From positions 48,835,633 through 48,899,632 of the forward strand of contig NC_057768.1 in NCBI RefSeq assembly GCF_010389155.1: a stretch of 64,000 nt of DNA, read 5' to 3'. This stretch comes from Erigeron canadensis (taxonomy: Eukaryota; Streptophyta; Magnoliopsida; Asterales; Asteraceae). The notes below the pieces were generated by a model. It saw nothing but the letters and a program-made list of their open reading frames with translations. It searched no databases and was not told the origin of the DNA. The position numbers and the translations under genes were made by a program. The stretch's first letter is position 1, and the number at the start of each line of letters is the position of its first letter. Shown here one piece after another: positions 44,224 through 55,649 of this stretch.

Positions 44224-46623
44224 TCATAATATTGTTCCAAAAGAATTTGCATGTTGCTCTTTTGGAAGTTGTAGCATCTGATTCATTAGGACATGCAGCT
44301 TGATGTAAATTTCTACATTCTGAGGATGTAATGTATCATCAGCTAAAAAGTAATGAGTCGATCCTTTCAACTGAATCCAACTACAACCAGCCTCTTTACA
44401 GACAACTTTATTTTTCATTTCCCTTCTCAACTGTCTCATATCATTCCACATGCCTGCAGAAGCATAAAGATTGGATAAAAGAACAAAACTAGACTCATTT
44501 TCAGGCTGTAAAGCAGCAAGTTCTCTTGCAGCAAGCATCCCAATATCAACATTACCATAAATATTGCATGCAGATAAAAGAATCTGCCATATTCGAGCAT
44601 CAGGTATCATGGGCATGTGATCAATAATTTTCTTAGCATCATCTAGTTTTCCAACTTTACCAAGGACATCAACCACACAAGCGTAATGTTCTAAACATGG
44701 GATAACTCCATGGAGATCATACATAGAATTCAAATGAGATTTTGCTGCACTTACCATTCCTGCATGAGAACATGAACTAAGAACTCCAAGATAAGTTATT
44801 TCATCCGGTTTCATTCCAAACTCGGACATTTTAACTAATAAATCATAAGCTTTACTATAACTACCAAACTGAGCATATCCCATAATCATAGCATTCCATG
44901 CAACTACGTTGTTGTTTGTTGCATTCCAAAACGCCTCTTCTGCATCCTCTATACTACCACATTTACTGTAAACATCTATAATAGCACTTTCTACGAACTT
45001 ATCCACATTAATCGCATTTTTAATAGCCAATGAATGAAGAGATCTGCCTTGATGAAGGTCAGATAATGCTCCACAAGATTTGAGAGCTATGCTGAAAGTT
45101 ATGACATCAATGTCTAGTCCCGAGTTCCATCTGCTATGGAACAAACTCTGGATATCGCTATAACATCCACAGCGATCATAAGCCCCCGCCATTGCATTCA
45201 CATGTACCACGTCAGCTCCTTCAATCTCATTGAATACACTTTCAGAATTATCGATGCCGTGGCATTTACCATAAAGTGTAATCAGATGACAGATGATTGA
45301 ATTGGTGAACATAAATCCAAGTTTAAGTATAAGTGAATGCATTTGCATTACCCACTTCAAGTTGGATGATACTTCAAGCATGCTAGCAACAGTATAATCA
45401 CTAGGTTGTAGCAAAGAATTTCTCATCCTAGAAAATAACTCAATAGCTTCCTTAGAATGATGATGCTGGGAATAAGAACTAACCATTGAATTCCAAGACA
45501 CAGAATCTCGACAAACCATGTCATCAAACACCTGCCTAGCATCCTGGATCTGGCCGGTCTTCGAGTACATGGAAATCAACGCATTGCAAACAGAAGTATC
45601 GACCAAATACCCAGCCTTCCATACAATCGTTTGAATCTGCTTCCCCATTTCCAACATCTCAACACCTTCAACGAAAGACAATACATTTATCAAGGTATAC
45701 TCATTTACTTCACAAAAACCTCTCAAAATAAAATTTCTAAACATCTCGAACGCTTCCATGCAATCAAAAGCCACAGAAATCCTTCCAGTCCACGACACAA
45801 CATCTCTATCAGGCATTTCATCAAACACCTTAACTGCACCACTTTTAAACCCACATCTCCCATACATCACCATTATTGCGTTATTCAGATACAACGAACA
45901 CCCACTTAAATACCCTCTCTTCATACACCACCCATGAATCTGTTCACCTTCATGAACATCAAACACTCCACCCAACACACTACTCAAACTAAACTCATTT
46001 AACTCGAACCCCAAAGTCGACATTTTCATAAAACACTCTCTCCCTTTATCGAATTCCCCATTTTTAACATACCCGTTAATCATTACACTCCAAATCACAC
46101 CATCAAAACACACACACTCATCAAAACATTTTTCGGCGGAATCCAAACACCCAAATTTAACATATTTCTCAATTAACCCACTTATCAAAAACACATTTTG
46201 AGCAAAACCCAGCTTCGAAAACGCTAAATGAACAACCTTTATTTGATCCAAATCATCACAACATTTTATCAAGTTACTAAAAGTAACTTCATCTGGGCTC
46301 AAACCCAAATGTCTTGCAAGATTGACAATCTTGAAAGCCGGGTCGGGTTGATTGAGACGAGCGTGAGATGAAATGAGGGAATTGAAAACAACGATATCGG
46401 GGTTTTGGGTATGGCGGAGGAGATAGGTGGCGCGTGAGAGATGGCCAGCGCGTGTAAAATTGGCGATTAAAGTGGCGGATTGAAATGGGTTTAAATGGGT
46501 GTTTGATTTGATGATTTGGGTCAAGATTTTGTTTGTGAGGGTTGTGTTTGGAGGGAAAGTTGTGGTGATTTTAAGAGCTTGTCCGTACAGTTTTTTGTAA
46601 ATTAGGGATTTGAGTGACTGCAT
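44224..46623 (-). CDS. PLS-class pentatricopeptide repeat protein (E/E+ type)
   Basis: An intronless gene of 799 codons. The open frame extends two codons further upstream, but the first real ATG is at 46621-46623 (MQSLKSLIYKK). It has many degenerate 31-36-residue repeats of the P, L and S types, for example VVSWTGRISVAFD, SVSWNSMVSSYSQ and VVAWNAMIMGYAQFG, each followed by the VFDEM/LFSRM-type helix. The C-terminal part (about 690-780) shows the E and E+ motifs (LLSACNIYGN, LLSNLYASAGMW, CSWIQLKG). No DYW deaminase domain follows. Such proteins act in mitochondria or chloroplasts as sequence-specific RNA-binding factors, commonly in C-to-U editing with a partner supplying the deaminase. The RNA target is not predicted here. 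Confidence 0.93.
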   Translation of the reverse strand: MQSLKSLIYKKLYGQALKITTTFPPNTTLTNKILTQIIKSNTHLNPFQSATLIANFTRAGHLSRATYLLRHTQNPDIVVFNSLISSHARLNQPDPAFKIVNLARHLGLSPDEVTFSNLIKCCDDLDQIKVVHLAFSKLGFAQNVFLISGLIEKYVKFGCLDSAEKCFDECVCFDGVIWSVMINGYVKNGEFDKGRECFMKMSTLGFELNEFSLSSVLGGVFDVHEGEQIHGWCMKRGYLSGCSLYLNNAIMVMYGRCGFKSGAVKVFDEMPDRDVVSWTGRISVAFDCMEAFEMFRNFILRGFCEVNEYTLINVLSFVEGVEMLEMGKQIQTIVWKAGYLVDTSVCNALISMYSKTGQIQDARQVFDDMVCRDSVSWNSMVSSYSQHHHSKEAIELFSRMRNSLLQPSDYTVASMLEVSSNLKWVMQMHSLILKLGFMFTNSIICHLITLYGKCHGIDNSESVFNEIEGADVVHVNAMAGAYDRCGCYSDIQSLFHSRWNSGLDIDVITFSIALKSCGALSDLHQGRSLHSLAIKNAINVDKFVESAIIDVYSKCGSIEDAEEAFWNATNNNVVAWNAMIMGYAQFGSYSKAYDLLVKMSEFGMKPDEITYLGVLSSCSHAGMVSAAKSHLNSMYDLHGVIPCLEHYACVVDVLGKVGKLDDAKKIIDHMPMIPDARIWQILLSACNIYGNVDIGMLAARELAALQPENESSFVLLSNLYASAGMWNDMRQLRREMKNKVVCKEAGCSWIQLKGSTHYFLADDTLHPQNVEIYIKLHVLMNQMLQLPKEQHANSFGTIL

Positions 46624-46842
46624 GTACACAACGGATGGTTCGAAATTTTTTCTTTTGTGTTTTTTGGAGGCAAAAAGATATGTTCAAACAGTATGGAGGA
46701 AGGTAAGGTAATGTTAGCAAGTGTTCCAAACCTCGTCGAAATGTGGCTTGTTTGGAATTAGGAATCGATTGGACGAGCTGAGGTGGGGCCAACTGGGAGT
46801 AAAATAAAATAGAATAAAAAAAAAAGTTTATAAAATAGAATA

Positions 46843-48442
46843 GAGTCAATTGAAGGATTCGTCCATGTGGTTTACCCACTTTCGTGAATTACATCCCTGC
46901 TAAAATATTTTAGCCAAATATATCCAAACTATCAAAATTAGTTGCACGTTTCATCCCTATAGCTGATGGCGTCAAATTTCCTCCGTTAAGTTAGATCATG
47001 TGCCTAGCACTTTGGTCTTTTCCCTCTTTGTTCTTCTTCCCCATTGTTCAGCTTTAAAACCCAATCGATCTATCAACAAAACACACACACACACATATAC
47101 AATCATCAATTCATGACCATCATTAAAGTCAAAAAATAAATCTAGCTATAACAAATTTATTTACTAGATCTCTTTATATAAATTTCCTGAAAATTGATAC
47201 CAAAGAAAAACTTTTCTCCAAAATATATATATATATATATCATCACCATCTCTTTCACATCCAGAAAATAGATTCATCATCAAAAGTTACATATATATTG
47301 TGTAAAACTAGTAATGTAGTACTACAAACAAAACAATCATATAAAAAGATCAAAAAATGCAAAATGTCACCTCGAATCTTCTTCATATTTGTTGGTTTAT
47401 TAATTGGTGTTATTGCTACTTAATTCCTGCCGCCATCACCATAAAACTCTACAAATCTATCTGAAAAATTACGTACCACTTTGAGGATCTCATTTTCTAA
47501 AGAAAAGCTTGCAAGATAGTAAGACCCAACAAGACGACTACTATATGGGTAGTATTCGGGTACAACCACTTGTGTTTATGATCTTACTCCTTTAATTATA
47601 GTTTTACCTTCAATTTATTAAAATGGTGGACTCTATATTCAACCAAGTTTTATTTGGGGTTTTTAATTTATAGTTTGGACATTATCCTTAATTTAAGCAA
47701 CTTCTATTTTTGGAATTTTAATGTTAGGAAATTGTATAAATATGGAATATGAATGACGATGAGTTTAAATCCAGGATTATCGAAAAATATTTAATTTATG
47801 GAGATTAAAGTATAGGTTTTGATCTGTCAGTCGGTATGATTTTTACAATGGGGTTTGCTAAATACAGCCCTAAGGGTTGTGTTTAAGGTGCATAAATTGT
47901 ATGTACATTTACTATGAAAATCAGGGGGCGGGCTTTTAATATGGAAGGTATAAGTTTTTTTACAATTGATATAAAAAGTTTTTGTTTAAGGGCTGTATTT
48001 AGCATTTCCCTTTTACAATTGATATAAAATGTTTTTGTTTTGCTCTAAATTGTTCAATTTCTTTTATGTACTTTAGATCCGGATGTCATTTTGGGATTTT
48101 TGAAGATAAACATTGGATTTAGATGGATAGTTATTTTCTGGTGTTTGAAAATATAGATTTTGGTGTTTGCAAATTACAGTGGTGGAATTGAGTTGAAAAT
48201 GTGTTTGTTTTTCTTGATGGATTAGATCAAGTTATGAAGCTGAATAATGGGGAAGAAGACCAAAGTGCCCTCATGTGAGGGGCACGTGATCTAACTTAAC
48301 GAAGAAAATTTGACGCCGTCAACCACAGGGATGGAACATGCAACTAATTTTGATAGTTTGGATGTATTTGGCTAAAATATTTGAGCAGGGATGTAATCCA
48401 CGAAAGTGGGTAAACCATATGGACGAATCTCGCAATTAACTC
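46843..48442. mobile_element. Mutator-like element with 9-bp target duplication, non-autonomous
   Basis: A 1600-bp element with long inverted ends: left GAGTCAATTGAAGGATTCG, right the inverted form of GAGTTAATTGCGAGATTCG. Inverted similarity runs for about 200 bp on each side (gtggtttacccactttcgtg against cacgaaagtgggtaaaccat). Exact 9-bp duplications, aatagaata, flank it at 46834-46842 and 48443-48451. The inside has no transposase. It contains a (CA)n run near 47080 and a second element at 47850-48010. It inserted upstream of the PPR gene, 220 bp from its ATG. Confidence 0.92.
47850..48010. mobile_element. MITE nested in the Mutator-like element
   Basis: A 161-bp element with inverted ends GGGGTTTGCTAAATACAGCC and the inverted form of GGGAAATGCTAAATACAGCC, flanked by exact 9-bp duplications, ttttacaat (47841-47849 and 48011-48019). 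It is the same type as 3029-3247 and the same family as 33076-33230. Confidence 0.9.
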
Positions 48443-48451
48443 AATAGAATA

Positions 48452-50060
48452 AAAAAAAGTTTAGGTAGAGGGAGGATAAAAAAGTTAAGGAAAAGGTTTT
48501 AATGTTAGGGGTAGTTCTTAATTAAAAACATGCTGACATGGCAGCGAGGAAGAGGTTTAAGAAGTGACCTTAGTAAGAGAGACCTAACTGTTTATATAAG
48601 ATATAACTTGTTGGATGAATGCATGTTTCTAGTTTGGGTTAGGTTATTAGGTTATTCTTTTAACAACTTTTTCACTCTTGTTTCCTATAAATATTTTTTA
48701 TCCCCAACAATAACATATTCATCTTTTTTACAAACATCTATATAATTTTCACATAACCAATAACTTTATAACTTTAAATTTATTATTTTTTGTGAAGTTT
48801 ATTAATTTCCATCAAACCCATATCTACCATCAAATCCAGAACTTTTAACTTCCAGCTAATTTGTTTTTGAATTTATTAAATAACAACTCTAAGAACTTTT
48901 AACATCCATCAAACCCATAGCTGCCATCAGAATATATACTCGTATATGTGTATGTGTATGTGACTGTGTATTGAGACATAAAAGAAAAAAAAAGTAAGAA
49001 ACAAACTAACAAAGTCTGCCCAGCCCATCTTGCATTTCATCTTCTTTGTGTAGTAACTAATCTGCCATTTTGAACTTCCATCAAACTATTTTTTTTCCTC
49101 TCTCTTCATCTTTCATCGCAAACACCCAAGGATGGATATCCTTCACCTTATCACCCACAACAATACTCTTCCCACAAACATCCTTCATGTCATCACAAAT
49201 CATCTATGGATACCCTTGTTGTAGATGATCTTAAACTGTCCGCATCAGTTTAGGATATCCATCTAACAAACATCCTAATCACTGTGTCACGTCAGATTTT
49301 CATCCATCCTTCCCACAAACACCTTTTACCCACAATAATAATAATATAACCATCATTCTTACAAACAACCAAATAACTTCCCAACTAATTTTTGCCAAAC
49401 CAATTCATCATCCATCCAATTTTTGTCATCTACCTCCATCCTTCTCTACAAACACCAAAGGATGGATACCCTCCACCTCATCACTCACAACAATACCCTT
49501 CCTACAAATATCCTCCATGTCATCACAAATCACCTATGGATACCCTTGTTGTGGATGGTCTTAGTAATTGAGAATGTCCAATTCACTGCCATTCTGATTT
49601 CTTAATGTATTGATAATTGGTCATTTCTTAATATATGCTTACCTTTTGTGGAAAAAACATCATATGATCATACTTTTGGTAGTTATGAGTGTTGAAATGT
49701 AGAAACATTCTCTCCTGGTCTAAGTGAATCAGAACAAATGTTCATGTTAATCGAATAGATATAGCAGATGGTCGTGGTTATTTGAAAAAGCAACCAACAA
49801 AACCATCCTGGAGATCAGAATCATAGAATCCCAATTACACAAGTGTACTCTGCTAGATTGAGTTCACCAGTCAAAATGAAAGAGAATTTGAAAAACAAAC
49901 TTGGAACAATACTATTGTCAATTTTTACATGCCTTACATTACTTAATTACCTAAAAATACTAACAGTTACCCAAGAATACACCCAAGCTCAAATGGAAAC
50001 AATACTAAAAAATCTGTATAGTAAGAACAAAACAAGAACTCTTAAACACATCTTATTCGA
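48452..50060. repeat. Intergenic DNA with a duplicated block of about 120 bp
   Basis: The block from aaacacccaaggatggatat to the gttgtagatgatctt at about 49123-49240 recurs at 49449-49565 with about 10 percent differences. The spacing is about 326 bp. The rest is AT-rich without a recognisable gene. Confidence 0.6.
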
Positions 50061-50066
50061 TAATTG

Positions 50067-50840
50067 TCACCTGATGCCACTCTCTGTCGACACCTTCTTT
50101 TCATAACGTGAAATTCTTTTCCCCAACAGCAACAACCAACTGGTTCCGGTAAGAGACCATGAGACTCTCCAAACAGTGATCTTAAAGTTATCTAACACCT
50201 TATCGGACCGCTGCTCACCTTCTTTTCCCACAATCCATACCACAACGGTCCCATCCTGAGAACCACTTGCAATGATCAACTTTAGAAGACCCAAATTGGT
50301 TGCCCAAGCAACATCCCTCACTAAATCTTGTGCATTTGAGGGGTCGGGAAGCAGTCCATTTTCCAAATCCCATCAGTCAGCTTCCACACTTTCACGAGGT
50401 TGTCATACCCATGTCATACCCACTAGAAGCGAGATTTGGAACTGGGTCAAACACACCATAACCAACTATTGCACCAGGTGCCATTGAAGGTGCCTATGTA
50501 ATTGAGGTCACCCCAACAGGGTAAGCTTGTTCTATTCGTGAAGTATCCCACCCACCATCTTGTCTGGCCGTGTGGACCGTTATTTTTCCATCAGAAATAC
50601 CACAAGCCAAGCTCATGTGGGGCCCAAGCAATTGAGTTTACAGATGACTTGTGATCGATAAAGGTTTGAACCTGTGTCCGCTCATTTAAAATGACTTATT
50701 TCCAAATGTTCACAGACCCATCATATGAACAAGATGCGAGAATTGAGCCGGATTTCGGGTGAGCCCAAGCAACCTGCCAAACGGGATCATAATGGCCATT
50801 CAAATTAGCGAGAGGCTGTGAGGTTTGAACCTATGTCCAC
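50067..50840 (-). pseudogene. Decayed copy of SEC13 (COPII coat / nuclear pore WD40 protein)
   Basis: Read leftward, pieces of SEC13 follow in order: [45 protein letters not shown], a blade with VGVTS-like remains, VRDVAWATNLGLLK, ASGSQDGTVVVWIV, and TVWRVSWSLTG. Frameshifts and stops separate them (near 50690, 50600, 50400 and 50130), and the first blade is missing. A string of the type gaacctgtgtccgctc occurs twice (50673 and 50828). There are no introns. SEC13 normally forms the outer COPII coat with SEC31. This copy cannot make it. Confidence 0.82.
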
Positions 50841-50889
50841 TCAAATAGTCCATGCATACATCATAGATAGTGTCAGTATTACTAGTTTC

Positions 50890-51740
50890 AACTTTCTGTT
50901 TAGGCATAATTAGTTTAGAAGTCGCTTGATCCTAAAGTCACAAATGAGGACGTCATATTTTTAAATAACTTAGTAATCGATCAAAACTCAAAAAAGTTGA
51001 ACACTTTAGATGACAACAGGATAAAGAAATCGGAATATATTTTGTAAAACTTTTCGACAATACAACTTACCTTAAGCTAATAATAACTTGACTATATATA
51101 AGCAGCATCAACATTTCATGCTCAACACATTTTAAGCACTCTACGGACTCATATAAGTGATAATAACGCAACAAATTATTATAACAGTTGTGAAGATAAA
51201 ATTAAGGCTTTTTATAACCTACCTAGTAACGTACATATCCAGATTTCACAAGACTTTCCCACATTTTTCTATCTAAATAAGTTGTGAAAGAGTTCAAGGG
51301 AGAATGATAAAAACACAACTAATAGCCACATACTTAAAACTACAACACAAACAACAACAACAAAGCCCAATCCCTGAACGGGGTAAGGGATGAACTGTAT
51401 ATAGTCTTACATCTACCCAAAGGTAGAGAGATTGCTTCCATAAGAACCTCCAACTACAATGAGGTAAAAGTCAGAAAGTGTAAAGAGTTTAGGTACCATA
51501 TCTGTCGGCTGAAAAAAAACATAAGAATATACGTGTGTGATGAGTATCACCCGACTACATAAAGAAGATAGAGGAGTAGTAACCATGCGACCTGACATAC
51601 TTTAGCTTTTAACTACGATATACCTTTAAAATGGAAATATCTACACGCACTTGAATCACACATTAACAAATTTATACAACAACTCTGTACTGGGGGCATT
51701 AACAAATTTATATCTAAATGATTTAGACATATATATATAT
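50890..51740. other. Intergenic DNA with a SINE-like piece
   Basis: Around 51345-51470 the run acaacaacaacaacaaagcc followed by ctgaacggggtaagggatga and aaaggtagagagattgcttc resembles the body of a plant SINE. The rest is unassigned AT-rich DNA. Confidence 0.35.
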
Positions 51741-51917
51741 ATAAGGTTGTCCGACACCCAAGCTTAGGTGTGTAACCCTTCACATACTAATATTTTATTA
51801 TTTATTGTTTAATGAATAAATACATGGGCCCCATGATTTTTATGGTTTAAAAAATTAATATGTGAGTGTCCGGCATCTAAGCTTAGGTACCTAACAACCT
51901 TATATTCTCATCCCCCT
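51741..51917. mobile_element. Foldback MITE, copy 1
   Basis: Inverted ends: left aaggttgtccgacacccaag, right its partner, ctaacaaccttatattctca. Both arms contain aagcttaggt. The element sits in a (TA)n run, like copy 2 at 54250. The left tip appears shortened. Confidence 0.8.
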
Positions 51918-52304
51918 ATATATATATATACTATTATAATAATTCATAATTATAAAACAAATGGAAGATTTATAAAAGCATCAAAAATTGGTATACAACA
52001 AATACATCTATAAATATTATCAGCTCTAACCAATTTTCAAGATCCGGATATATATATATATATTGGCTATCAAATGATAACCAAATTAAAATGAAACTCC
52101 ATAAAACTGACATAGTGCATAACTAATTATCATTATTTAAGTGTTTAACAACACATTGATCCGTCAAAATCGAAAAAATCACATTTTTTGTTTTGTAAAG
52201 GACCTAATGTGGTAATTAACTTGTTGTTTTGTCACTAAGATTTCTCAATATATTCATTCCATTTGCCAAACAAGTCTTTACACATTCCTATTTTGAACAC
52301 GACA

Positions 52305-53141
52305 TGTAGTAATTATATTCCCAACTCATCAAGCCTTTAGTATAAGCTCAATGGGGTTCCACTTTAAAACCATCTGGTGATAGAGGGAGTAGCCCACAAC
52401 CTTATATACATGCTTAGAGTTTATTCTTTTTTCAATGTGGGGATATGGGTTTACACCCACCAATCCTCCCCTCAAACCCAAATTATGCAACTGGGTCTCC
52501 CCTTCAACTATAGTCCATGATCCCACCTTTTTCATACTGCCGACATTTATCACCGGAACACTTCGCCTTTTAACAGCTTCCTTTCGGTACAAGGCAAACC
52601 AATAAATACCTTTGAACCAGGTCTAACCGGGGAACTATCCACATTAATATTTGGCCGAAGCTGTCTCTGATACCAATTGTAGTAATTATATTTCCAACTC
52701 ATCAAGCTTAATATAAGCTCAATGGGCCTCCAATTTAAAACATATGGTGATAAAGGGAGTAGCCTACAACCTTATATACATGCTTATAGTTTTTTTTCCA
52801 ATGTGGGATATGGGTTTACACCCAACAATCCTCCCCTCAAACCCAAATTCCGCAATTGGGTCTTCCCTTTAACTATTGTCCATGGTCTCACCTTTTTCAT
52901 ACCGTCGACATTTGCCATCAGAACACATCGCCTTTTACCAGATTCCTTTCAGTACAAGGCAAATCGGGTTCTACTAATACCATAGAATCGGGTCTAACCG
53001 GGAAACCATCCACATTAATATTTAGACAAACTTGTCTCTGATACCAACTGTAGTAATTATATTCTCAACTCATCAAGCCTAATATAAGCTCAATGGGGTT
53101 CTACTTTAAAACTATATGGTGATAAAGGGAGTAGCCCACAA
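52305..53141 (-). mobile_element. Tandem TRIM retroelement array (LTR-internal-LTR-internal-partial LTR)
   Basis: Three LTR copies on the minus strand, at 52305-52462, 52678-52827 and 53049-53141 (truncated), separated by two short internal regions (215 and 221 bp). The unit length is 373 and 371 bp. Minus-strand LTRs start TGTTGGGTGTAAACCC and end TAATTACTACA. Each internal region starts with a primer-binding string (tggtatcagagacaag) and ends with the purine tract tttgaggggaggat. There are no genes. Sharing of LTRs suggests unequal exchange between the LTRs of one TRIM. Confidence 0.88.
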
Positions 53142-53616
53142 TCATGCATGCATTATAAAACTCATAATATGTATGTCACTATTTTAATGTTACAACCAAA
53201 TAATTGACTATACATATAGAGTAAATAATACTTGTATTCAAAAACTAAATAATTTAATTTTTAGTTAACCTTTTATTTGAGGTCTTATTATAACACTTTT
53301 AATACACTCACTTACAAAGCATATACTATATCACAACTAAATGATATAATTCAATACATATAATATTTATTGAATGTGCATGTATCAATAGCCGGTAAAA
53401 GAAAATAAAATAAAATTTTTTGTAATGGATGTGTCGTAAACTTCAAAAGAGGGTTCATCTAAGTATAAAGAAATAGATGAAAACAGACGGATCTATTAAA
53501 TTGGACCATGGTTGTTAAAAATTTCAAATTAAGGGACCATCAGTGTGATGAACTTGAAAAATAAGTAAAGTTGAAAAGATATACAAAATATAGAGACCAT
53601 TCTTATTATTAAACAC

Positions 53617-53902
53617 GGGCATCGTACCTGCACAATGCGGTGGCGAACCGACGATTACGTGATATGATGGCGACGACGAATGGTGATGGTGGTGACGACA
53701 TTAATTGGTGTAGGTATAGGTATTTGATTTAAAGGGAGTTAGTAGAGATATTTTATAATATAATTGATTAATGGTGTAATTTAATATTAAGAGTTGATAG
53801 TGATTTAATTTATTAATGGTATTTTGGTCAATTCGCATGTCTCATTTTTGTAAACTTTCAACATGGGCTTATAATTTTTATATACTAGTATAAAAGTATA
53901 GA
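53617..53902 (-). mobile_element. Helitron-like remnant, minus strand
   Basis: The 5' end on the minus strand is TCTATACTTTTATACTAG following an A (boundary 53902), typical of Helitrons. The other end holds the GC-richer cgggcatcgtacctgcac string, a weak hairpin region like the one at 31093, but without a clear CTAG. No gene is inside. Confidence 0.45.
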
Positions 53903-54249
53903 TAAGATAAATAAAATATAAAAATATGGAAGAAAAAAAAAAGAGTTCGGGCACAAAACCCCAAAATCCAAAATATACTAATATTGGTGGTTGTATGATT
54001 AGTGTTATTGGAGATGTGGCGTGTACTCGTATTTTCTTAGTCAAAATATAACGTCTTACTTTGAGGCTAAGTGGTATGGGACATCTTGCGGGAGGGGCGA
54101 CTTGCGCCATGTAGCGTTATGTCACACCCCAAGATGCCCCCCAAAAGTGTGGAAATAGAACATCTTATGTGGAAGTGGCGTCTTGTGACACATGACAAAA
54201 AGTTTATATATATGGAGAGATAATATATATATATATATATATATATATA

Positions 54250-54437
54250 GGGGGATGGGAATATAAGGTTGTCGGGTATCTAAGCTTAGGTGTTAAACTC
54301 TCACATATTGTTTTTTTAATCCATAAAAATCATGAGGGCCCATGCATTTATTCATTAAACAAGATATAATAAAATATTAGTATGTGAAGAGTTCTACACC
54401 TAAGCTTAGGTACCGAACAACCTTATATTCCCTTTTC

Positions 54438-54439
<2 letters not shown>
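54250..54439. mobile_element. Foldback MITE, copy 2
   Basis: Inverted ends: left ggggatgggaatataaggtt and right its partner, aaccttatattcccttttcc. Inner arms tatctaagcttaggtg and cacctaagcttaggta pair. (TA)n runs flank both sides (54224-54249 and 54440-54468). It is the same family as 51741-51917. Confidence 0.85.
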
Positions 54440-54469
<30 letters not shown>

Positions 54470-54470
<1 letters not shown>

Positions 54471-55649
54471 ACTGGTCCTAAACTCCTAATACCCCACGGT
54501 AATTATATACATTGTATCATAAAGAAATTTGAATATGTCTCATATATGATTCGTGAATATGAAATAAATTGTTGTTAAAGTAAATTGAGAATCGAAGCTA
54601 AATTATAATATACAGTAATGATAAATATAATATATGTTTAATTAGAATTTTGGATTAACCTTAAACTTTTAGAAACACATCAAAATCGGAACTTGTAAGC
54701 ATATTGGATGATGGCAAATAGCCATGTGATTTCGGATCGTAAACTTGAATTTTAGAAGTCTTCATGTTAATATAATTAATATAAGTAATAGGAGTTGAAA
54801 ATTTGAGAAAGAAAAAGAGACAATTTATTAATGAGAAAATGATCAATCAAATTAAACAAGGTTATAATGTCTTTTGTATTAATAAGTCAAGAGTTAGAGT
54901 TTAATTCTAAATCTAACAAGGAGTTTGAATTTGTATACAACTTAAAAAACTAATTTAACAAAATAAACAAATTAAAAGCACACGTATCAATCATAGATTA
55001 CACCAAGTGTCGTTTTAAGAATATGTCAATAATGTTATAGTTTATCGGTAGAAACCAGCTTCTTATCTTATTCATGTGATACATGAATAAAAATTAATTT
55101 AAAAATAACAATTAATGAGTTTTGTATGTTAAAGTGAGAAAAAAGTATTAGTATAAGTATTTTAAGTTAATTAAGTTGTGAAAAAAAAATCATTTAATAG
55201 AAAAATCTGTAAAAAAAAAATCTGTTACGAAATTTCAAAAAATTTCAAATAAAAAAAGAGTTTTACTCTTGCACATAAAAAAATGAAATTAACAGAGTAG
55301 AAAAAATTTGTATGTAAAAATTTTATATCATAAAATACATTCGTGTTTTTTTATCTTATGTGAATGTGAATGAATACCTTAAAAGTGTGACAAATCATTC
55401 ATATGAAATATCATTAAATCTCTTTAAAAAAGATGTACAGAGAATAATATGGTAACGAATAGAAGAAGGGGTTTATTTAAGCCTTGTAAAAAACTCAAAG
55501 GATATAAAAGCACGAACAAAAATCTTTTATTCCCAAACCCGTATAAGTAAACAAGAAGGGGCACAATCACATTATTCTCAGAAACCCAAAAAAACAAAAA
55601 AATACTCAATAAAAATCCCTAAAACCCTTTTTCATTCAACAAAATCCGA
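54470..55649. other. Intergenic DNA upstream of CSN5
   Basis: AT-rich DNA with poly-A tracts. The last 200 bp, including an A-rich leader, presumably carry the CSN5 promoter and 5' untranslated region. No other gene is seen. Confidence 0.45.

Noticed and set aside
49843..50106. 87-codon open frame on the plus strand
   Set aside because: It overlaps the SEC13 relic on the other strand and resembles nothing known.
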